DNA of 45,352 nucleotides from DASYUM01 sp036001225. GTDB taxonomy: Bacteria > Methylomirabilota > Methylomirabilia > Rokubacteriales > DASRDR01. Both the position numbers and the translations under genes were made by a program. The stretch is taken from the NCBI GenBank assembly GCA_036001225.1, contig DASYUM010000246.1:1-45352 (forward strand). The letters are read 5' to 3'. The notes beneath the pieces were generated by a model. It had not been told where the DNA came from. It saw only the letters and a program-made list of their open reading frames with translations, and did no database searches. Position 1 is the first letter of the stretch. Every line of letters begins with the position of its first letter. This document shows positions 40,362-45,352 of the stretch, one piece after another.

Positions 40362-40420
40362 TTGTGAGCGGAGTCAGAAGCCCACGCTCTGGTGCTCATG
40401 GCGGTGTGGCCTGCCCCTGA
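40358..40420 (+). pseudogene. possible stump of the VapC partner
   Basis: The ATGA-coupled frame begins MIV, the usual VapC start (MIVVDTN-like), then loses all similarity and stops. Only three residues support the identity; the coupling and position are the main evidence. Confidence 0.3.
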
Positions 40421-42228
40421 TCGTTGTTCCCCCAGCACTCGACGACGCCGTCGCTCCGCCGGGCGCAGGTGTGCCACGAGCCCGCACTCACTTCGGTAAA
40501 GGTGCCGCTCGTCGCCGACCGCGTCGCGGGCGCCTGGCCGTACACGTTGTACCCCCAGCACTCGACGACGGCGTCATGGCGGAGGCCGCACGCGTGGAGC
40601 GCGCCCGTGGCCACCTGGATGAAGCGGCCGGTGGTCGCGGTACGGATGGCCGGCACCGCCGGGCCGAGGCCCCAGCACTCGACGGCGCCATCGCTCCGGA
40701 GCGCGCACAGGGAATGCTCGCCCGCGCTGATCTGCGTGAACCAGCCGGTCTGCGCCGATCGGGTGGGCGGCGACACGTCATCGACATTGGCCCCCCAGCA
40801 CTCGATCACGCCATCCTGGCGCAACGCGCAGGTGAACTGCTCGGTGGCGGCGACCTGGATGAACCACCCGCTGGTCGCCGAGCGGGTGGGGGGCGCCTGG
40901 CCGAAGTAGTTCCACCCCCAGCATTCCACGACGCCGTCGAACCGCAGGGCACAGGTGTGGCCGTCGCCCGCGCTCACCCGGATGAACCGGCTCGCGGTCG
41001 CGGCGCGGACCGGCGGGGCCTCCCCATAGCTGCTATCGCCCCAGCACTCGACCGCGGAGGCGGCCTCGGTGGCGGAGTAGCGCAGGGCGCAGGTGTGGAC
41101 GTCGTTGTCGCTGACTTCCCAGAAGCGGCCGCCGGTCGCGGGGTGAGACCCCGGGTCACGCCTGAACCCCCAACAGGCCACCACACCCGCGTAGCTCAGC
41201 ACGCAGGTGCTGGCGTCGCCGGCCGATAGGTGTGGCGCGTTGTCGATCCCCAGACCGGTCGGGAGGCAGAGGTGGGACGGGTCGGCCGGACATGGCCCCG
41301 GGAATGGCGCGACCGGCTCCCGCGGGCCACCCCCCCAGCATTCGAAGGTCCCGTTCCGCTGCAACCCGCAGGTGAAGTCGGCGGCCGCGCTCGCCTGGAC
41401 GAAGCGGTGGGTCGCAGGGTCCCCGCTCCGGCGGAGCACGGGCGCCTGCCGGTAGGTGTTGTCCCCCCAGCACTGCAGCGCGCCATCGTCCCGTAGCCCG
41501 CAGGCGTGGAGCCACCCCGTGGTCACCTGGACGAAGCGGCCACGGCCCGCCGCGTGAGCGCCGAAGGTATGGCTGTCGCCCCAGCACTCGCTCACGCCAT
41601 CGGCCCGCACGGCGCAGGTGAGGTAGTAGCTCGTGCTCACCTGCGTGAAGGAGCCGCTCTGCGCGGACCGGATCGGCGGAGCCTGGCCATGGTCGTTCGC
41701 GCCCCAGCACTCGATCACCCCGTCGCCGCGGACCGCGCAGGTATGATTGTTCGCGGCGCTCACCTGCTGATATCGGCCGCTGCTCGCGGCGCGGGTCGCG
41801 GGCGCCTGCCCGGCCTGGTTGTTGCCCCAGCACTCCACCACGCCGTCGCGCCGCAGCCCACAGGTGTGGTCCACGCCGGTGGCGACCTGGACGAACGAGC
41901 TCGCCGTCGCCGAACGGGCGGGCGGGGCCTGGCCGTTGGAGTTCAGGCCCCAGCATTCGACCACGCCATCGTTGCGGAGCGCGCAGGTGCTGTGATCAGC
42001 GGCGCTCACCTGCGTGAACCACCCGACCGTCGCGAAGCGGCTTTCGGGCGCCTGATCAAAGGTGTTGCTCCCTCCGCAGTCGACCCTCCCGGCGCGCACC
42101 ACGCAAACGTACCCATGGCCCGCGGAGAGCCTCGGCGGGTCGGGTATCGAGCTTGCCCTGCCCACCGGGAGCGCGCAGCCGGCGAGCAGGAGGCCCGCGC
42201 ACGCGCCGAGGCCGATCTGGCGTTTCAT
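40396..42228 (-). CDS. RCC1-like repeat lipoprotein, 14 repeats
   Basis: A 610-residue secreted lipoprotein: KRQIGLGACAGLLLAGCALP holds a lipobox LAGC. It then contains 14 repeats of the form HTCALRxDGVVECWGxNxxGQAP, of RCC1/BNR-propeller type. Seven repeats precede a non-repeat insert (PFPGPCPADPSHLCLPTGLG) and seven follow, which suggests two seven-bladed propellers. Nearly every repeat carries two cysteines about 10-12 residues apart (HTC...ECW), so one disulfide per blade is likely outside the cytoplasm. Surface adhesion or ligand binding is plausible; function unknown. Confidence 0.88.
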   Translation of the reverse strand: MKRQIGLGACAGLLLAGCALPVGRASSIPDPPRLSAGHGYVCVVRAGRVDCGGSNTFDQAPESRFATVGWFTQVSAADHSTCALRNDGVVECWGLNSNGQAPPARSATASSFVQVATGVDHTCGLRRDGVVECWGNNQAGQAPATRAASSGRYQQVSAANNHTCAVRGDGVIECWGANDHGQAPPIRSAQSGSFTQVSTSYYLTCAVRADGVSECWGDSHTFGAHAAGRGRFVQVTTGWLHACGLRDDGALQCWGDNTYRQAPVLRRSGDPATHRFVQASAAADFTCGLQRNGTFECWGGGPREPVAPFPGPCPADPSHLCLPTGLGIDNAPHLSAGDASTCVLSYAGVVACWGFRRDPGSHPATGGRFWEVSDNDVHTCALRYSATEAASAVECWGDSSYGEAPPVRAATASRFIRVSAGDGHTCALRFDGVVECWGWNYFGQAPPTRSATSGWFIQVAATEQFTCALRQDGVIECWGANVDDVSPPTRSAQTGWFTQISAGEHSLCALRSDGAVECWGLGPAVPAIRTATTGRFIQVATGALHACGLRHDAVVECWGYNVYGQAPATRSATSGTFTEVSAGSWHTCARRSDGVVECWGNNDQGQATPP

Positions 42229-42263
42229 GGGGCCACCCGCCTCTGCGCCATCCAATGGTTTGC

Positions 42264-42721
42264 TCAGGCGCGCCACTCGCGCGGCCCGTCGTCCTCGTAG
42301 CCGCACTGCTCGCAGCGGCCGTAATAGTGGGTGGCGGGCGGCATCGCGACCGCCAGGCGGAGCGAGAGGTCGTCGCCCACGTTCCGGATGTGGTGGACGG
42401 TGCCGCGAGGCACCCAGACGAGGTCGTCCTTCTGAGCCTGCACCACCCGGCCGCCCGTCAGCTCCCACTCGAGGCGCCCGGCGAAGACGACCCACCACTC
42501 GTCGAACTCGCGGTGCCAGTGGGGCCGGTTGCCGCCGCCCGGGGGACTGGCGATCAGCGTCACAGCTGGCGCTCGTCCGCGATGATCCGCTTGGACCACG
42601 GCGGCGGCCCCATCTCACGGACCAGATCGGCGACCCGCGTGTGGAGGACGTTCGGCCAGGTCGCCCCGATCTCCCGGGGCGCGATCGGGCCCGTCACCAG
42701 CTCGGCGATCTCGAGGATCAT
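42264..42721 (-). pseudogene. cupin-domain protein split by a frameshift
   Basis: The first frame (from ATG 42721) reads ILEIAELVTGPIAPREIG, then PWSKRIIADERQL and stops at 42560. The next frame continues VTLIASPPGGGNRPHWHRE, then FDEWWVVFAGRLEWEL and WVPRGTVHHIRNVGDDLSL, a clear metal-binding cupin (HWH and H motifs). Inserting one G in CTGTG near 42558 restores one protein of about 152 residues. Either a broken gene or a sequencing error. A GGCAGGGCG inverted repeat lies upstream. Confidence 0.75.
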
Positions 42722-42787
42722 CACGGCACGCCTCCGTCGGATCTGCGCCCCGTCTCTCGAGCGCAGGTGAAACAAAGCACCCTTTCC

Positions 42788-42810
42788 GGCAGGGCGTCAA
42801 GCGCCCTGCC
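42788..42810. repeat. inverted repeat between cupin and integrase genes
   Basis: A perfect 9-bp inverted repeat GGCAGGGCG-TCAAG-CGCCCTGCC. It may be an operator, or a bidirectional barrier between the divergent genes; no clear T run follows it. Confidence 0.5.
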
Positions 42811-42948
42811 CCCACTGTATCCTTTCGATGACACCCCATCCCGGGCGCGTGACGCCCATCCTCACCGCACACGCTCGTCTCGACAGCGGGAGCGCGCCCG
42901 AGTCCCTACGGGCATGCCTCGTGCTGTTCGGTGCAGCGAGACGGTGCA

Positions 42949-42977
42949 TTGCCGACTCTGGACGGATAGAGTATCGT
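42949..42977 (+). promoter_or_regulatory. sigma-70-type promoter of the integron integrase
   Basis: TTGCCG, 17 bases, TATCGT, ending 27 bases before the ATG at 43005, with a GGGGGAA site between. I saw no LexA box of the known types nearby. Confidence 0.5.
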
Positions 42978-43004
42978 TGCACCGACCGAAGGGGGAACAC
43001 CTCC

Positions 43005-44076
43005 ATGGTCACCCTTCCGTTGCTGACCTCAATCGAGTATCCGCCGGCGACGGGCATCGCAGAGGTTCGAGGCTTCGCCGTCCGGGAGACCACCCCAACC
43101 GGTCCACCGAAGCCCCGGCTCCTCGACCGAGTCCGCCAGGCGCTTCAGGCCCGCCACGGAAGCCGGCGTACCGAGAAGGCGTATGTCGCCTGGATCCGCC
43201 GGTACATCCTCTTCCCATGGGAAGCGCCATCCGGCGGACATGGGAGCAGCCGAGATCACGCAGTTCCTGAGCTGGCTCGCCGTCGTCGGGAACGTCGCGG
43301 CGTCCACGCAGAACCAGGCGTTGAGCGCCCTGCTGTTTCTCTATCGCCACGTGCTGGATCGGGAGCTCCCGTGGCTGGACGGGGTGGTCCGGGCCAAGCA
43401 GGCCGAGCGGCCCCCCGTGGTGCTGAGCCGGGAGGAGGTGCGCGCGATTCTCCGTGAGCTTCAAGGGCCTCCGCGGTTGATGACCATTCTGCTCTACGGT
43501 GCGGGCCTTCGCCTGCTGGAGTGCGCCCGCCTCCGGGTCAAGGACGTCGACTTCGCCGCCAACCAGATTGTCGTGCGCGGCGGCAAGGGCGACCGGGATC
43601 GGGTGACGATGCTGCCCGGAGCCGTGAAGGCTGATCTCGCGCGGCACCTGGAGTTCGTGAAGGCGCAGCACGAGACGGACCTCCAGCGCGGGGCGGGCTG
43701 GGTGGAGCTGCCCTGGGCGCTCGCGCGCAAGTATCCCAACGCCGGTCGCGAGTGGGCCTGGCAGTGGGTGTTCCCGGCGACCCGGATCTACGTCGATCGC
43801 GTGACGGGCCAGCGGCGCCGGCATCACCTGCACGAGTCCGTGTTGCAACGCGCCGTCAAACAAGCCGTCCGCCAGGCCAGGATCGTGAAGCGCGCGACGT
43901 GTCACACGTTTCGTCATTCGTTCGCCACCCATCTGCTCGAGGACGGCCACGACATCCGGACCGTGCAGGAACTGTTGGGACACCGGGACGTCAGCACGAC
44001 GATGATCTACACGCACGTCCTCAACCGGGGCCCCGCCGGCGTGCGGAGTCCCGCCGACCGGATGCCGGGCCTGTGA
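43005..44076 (+). pseudogene. intI: integron integrase (IntI-type tyrosine recombinase), frameshifted
   Basis: The first frame gives the IntI N-terminal domain (PRLLDRVRQALQARHGSRRT, EKAYVAWIRRYILF). After one extra C in TTCCCATGGG near 43213 the neighbouring frame continues HGKRHPADMGAAEITQFLSW and runs to the end. Catalytic residues are present: GAGLRLLECARL (Arg), HTFRHSFATHLLE (His-x-x-Arg), GHRDVSTTMIYTHVL (His, Tyr). The IntI-specific extra domain is visible (ELPWALARKYPNAGREWAW, QWVFPATRIYVDRVTGQRRR). The enzyme should be inactive unless the frame change is an error or bypassed. It points toward its cassettes, opposite to the classical layout. Confidence 0.88.
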
Positions 44077-44225
44077 GTGTCGCTACAGGCCTCCGGCCGA
44101 TTACGAAGACGCGACGTGGCGGATATCACCGGTCTGCGTAAGGCGGGAACGAAGTGCCTGGCGCCGCGTGCCAAAGGCGCGTCGGATCAGACGATGGAGG
44201 CAGCACGGCCTGCTCGACGGGACGC

Positions 44226-44288
44226 GTTAGCTTGTCCGAGCCCGCAGCGTACCCGGCGTTATCCAGTTCCGTATACATCGAGTTAGGC
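44226..44288 (+). other. attI-like recombination site region
   Basis: Between integrase and first cassette lie three GTTA-type half sites: GTTAGCT (44226), GTTATCC (44258) and a perfect core GTTAGGC (44282-44288, GTTRRRY). The last fits the crossover point, with the cassette beginning at TTAGGC. No attC precedes it, so I read it as attI. The 149 bases from the integrase stop hold no gene. Confidence 0.65.
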
Positions 44289-45279
44289 TGCACAAAGGCA
44301 TTAGCAGATGAGTACCGACCAGCCTCCCGTTGCGCCACCTGTTAAGAGCGTCGTTCCTCCGAGTCCGGGCGAAGTAATCACGAGCCTCGCGACCCGAACG
44401 ACCTATACCATGGGCGAGAGCATCGGTGAGGGTTCCTTCGGGCTCGTCTTTGCGTGCACGGATGGATGGCGCAATGACCTGGCGGTCAAGGTGATGAAGC
44501 CGGTGCGCTCGTACGAAGAGGTCCAGGTGGCCACGATGGCCGAGGTCCAACGCCTCCTGCTACTGCGGCACCCCTACATCACCTATGTGTACGACGCCTT
44601 TGAGTACCGTGACACCTTCTACATAGTCACGGAACGCTGCTATTGTCCGCTCACCAGGCTCTTCACCCTCGACAAATTCGATGGCTCAGTCTGGATCATG
44701 CCAATCGCCCGGTGTCTCTTGCAGGCAGTCCAGTATCTCCATGTGAACCAGTATGCCCATCAGGACATTCACCTCAACAACGTCTTCGCGGCGTTTGCGC
44801 GAGATGAAATGAGTTCCGAGAATCCTGGGGCAATTCACTTCAAGCTCGGCGACTTGGGTGTCAGCAAGGTGTTCGGCGAACTGGACGCGGCGAATACTCT
44901 GGCCGAGTGGATTCGCCCACCAGAGGCTCTCGATCCCGCGGAGTACGGTCCACTCGACCACCGAATCGACATCTACCACCTCGGCCTGTTGTTTCTACAG
45001 CTTGCGCACAGCAGGGAACTCCGATTCACTCGAGAGGAGATTCTCGCTGGCCGTCCTCGGGAGATGGCGCTGCAACTGTCGCCTCCTCTGAACTTTGCGC
45101 TGGAAAAGGCGCTTCGCCGACACGCCGCATTCCGGACGGGCAGCGCAGAGGAACTGTGGAGAGACTTGCAGTCCCCACCCGGTCTTCCTGACGAGACAGC
45201 GCCAGGTGCAGCCTAACCCGCGTTTGCAGCCGGCGGCGGCTGGTGTGATGATGAGCCGCCGCGGCTGAAACGCATGACG
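44283..45279 (+). mobile_element. integron gene cassette carrying a protein kinase
   Basis: The unit runs from TTAGGC after the attI crossover to the G of the next core GTTATAC. It contains one gene and an attC, the minimal cassette layout. Base composition is clearly less GC-rich than the rest of the window, in keeping with acquired DNA. Confidence 0.8.
44308..45216 (+). CDS. serine/threonine protein kinase (eukaryotic-type), cassette-borne
   Basis: A 302-residue soluble kinase with no membrane segment. The Gly-rich loop is GESIGEGSFG (36-45), the ATP lysine Lys61 in LAVKVMK, the helix C Glu79, the catalytic loop HQDIHLNN (His151, Asp153, Asn158; Gln replaces the usual Arg), the metal Asp182 in GDLG (for DFG), and RPPEAL for APE, then DIYHLG. 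All core residues are present, so it is likely active as a non-RD kinase. A Pro-rich 25-residue leader precedes it. The stop TAA lies inside the attC core GCCTAAC. No partner phosphatase or effector domain. Role unknown; possible regulatory or defence function. Confidence 0.88.
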   Translation: MSTDQPPVAPPVKSVVPPSPGEVITSLATRTTYTMGESIGEGSFGLVFACTDGWRNDLAVKVMKPVRSYEEVQVATMAEVQRLLLLRHPYITYVYDAFEYRDTFYIVTERCYCPLTRLFTLDKFDGSVWIMPIARCLLQAVQYLHVNQYAHQDIHLNNVFAAFARDEMSSENPGAIHFKLGDLGVSKVFGELDAANTLAEWIRPPEALDPAEYGPLDHRIDIYHLGLLFLQLAHSRELRFTREEILAGRPREMALQLSPPLNFALEKALRRHAAFRTGSAEELWRDLQSPPGLPDETAPGAA

Positions 45280-45285
45280 TTATAC
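45211..45285 (+). other. attC site of the kinase cassette
   Basis: Begins with GCCTAAC (RYYYAAC) and ends with GTTATAC. Between them GCGTTT-G-CAGCC-G-GCGGCGGCT can pair with AGCCGCCGCGGCTGAAACGC, leaving exactly two unpaired G bases on one arm. Extrahelical bases like these set strand choice in integron recombination. The loop is GGTGTGATGATG. Size (75 bases) is typical. Confidence 0.88.
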
Positions 45286-45335
45286 GCATACGGCAGCCAT
45301 GAGCGCAGCTAGTTGAGCGAGGCCCCGAGGTTTGA

Positions 45336-45352
45336 ATGGCACGCCCGGAAGG
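45336..45352 (+). CDS. start of the next cassette gene (truncated by window end)
   Basis: A GAGG site seven bases before an ATG begins the frame MARPE in the second cassette, 50 bases after the attC. Too little is visible to assign it. A shorter frame MSAA from 45300 stops at once. Confidence 0.35.

Noticed and set aside
43005..44076. Programmed frameshifting in the integrase
   Set aside because: The joint TTCCCATGGG lacks a recognised slippery heptamer with a stimulatory element; a simple insertion or sequencing error is more likely.
1..45352. tRNA, rRNA and CRISPR arrays
   Set aside because: No tRNA T-loop/acceptor pattern, rRNA segment or regularly spaced repeat set was seen on reading; a covariance search would be needed to exclude small RNAs.

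Overview
The window is GC-rich, with strong third-position GC, dense genes and many GTG and TTG starts. Gene content (two-subunit class I fumarase, FdhE beside paired DksA/TraR proteins, a fused NrfC-NrfD with a molybdopterin enzyme, split LigD genes, a peptide ABC operon, a chromosomal-type integron) fits a soil or sediment bacterium of the Rokubacteria/NC10 or deltaproteobacterial kind. That placement is inference; no rRNA, tRNA or marker gene is present.

Layout. 1-1334: the two subunits of a class I fumarase/tartrate dehydratase, the first cut by the window edge. 1436-7806: a stress block with an HPF-like protein, a bacterial eRF1-like protein (baeRF), a phosphoribosyltransferase-erythromycin esterase-hydrolase operon, an aldehyde dehydrogenase, and a rhodanese whose reading frame crosses an in-frame TGA followed by a SECIS-like hairpin (probable selenoprotein). 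7865-10981: DNA ligase, then leftward phosphoesterase, nucleotidyltransferase and DUF6496 genes. 11000-14403: PsiE, a small Cys-rich protein, and the deletion scar of a formate dehydrogenase operon that keeps an intact fdhE. 14400-16047: two DksA/TraR paralogues and a small protein. 16237-21597: permease, HprK-like ATPase with phosphosulfolactate synthase, CrtI-like oxidoreductase and a GYD protein. 21707-25380 (leftward): fused kinase, Hsp20, transaldolase-like protein. 25744-29582: LigD as three separate genes (phosphoesterase, ligase, polymerase), tandem UspA, and a 62-residue protein. 29716-33020: peptide ABC genes without ATPases. 33154-40088: sensor histidine kinase and a membrane-linked molybdopterin oxidoreductase. 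40119-42721: orphan antitoxin, a 14-repeat RCC1-like lipoprotein, a broken cupin. 42949-45352: an integron whose frameshifted integrase points toward its cassettes; the first cassette encodes a protein kinase and ends in a well-formed attC.

The main unifying signal is a set of sigma-54-type (-24/-12) promoters, each with GG-N10-GC and a consensus near CGGYAY-N5-TTGC. They lie in front of HPF/baeRF, the phosphoribosyltransferase operon, DUF6496, PsiE, the Cys-rich protein, both DksA genes, the 74-residue protein, the transaldolase-like gene, the LigD operon, UspA and the 62-residue protein. I read this as one sigma-54 regulon for dormancy, ribosome protection and DNA repair spread over about 28 kb. 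No rpoN or enhancer-binding protein is in the window.

The window also holds many broken genes: fragments of DUF72, SRPBCC and uracil-DNA-glycosylase-like genes, the fdh deletion, and frameshifts in the integrase, the cupin and a post-fdhE gene. If the assembly is sound this is a region of active gene loss; some single-base breaks could be sequencing errors.
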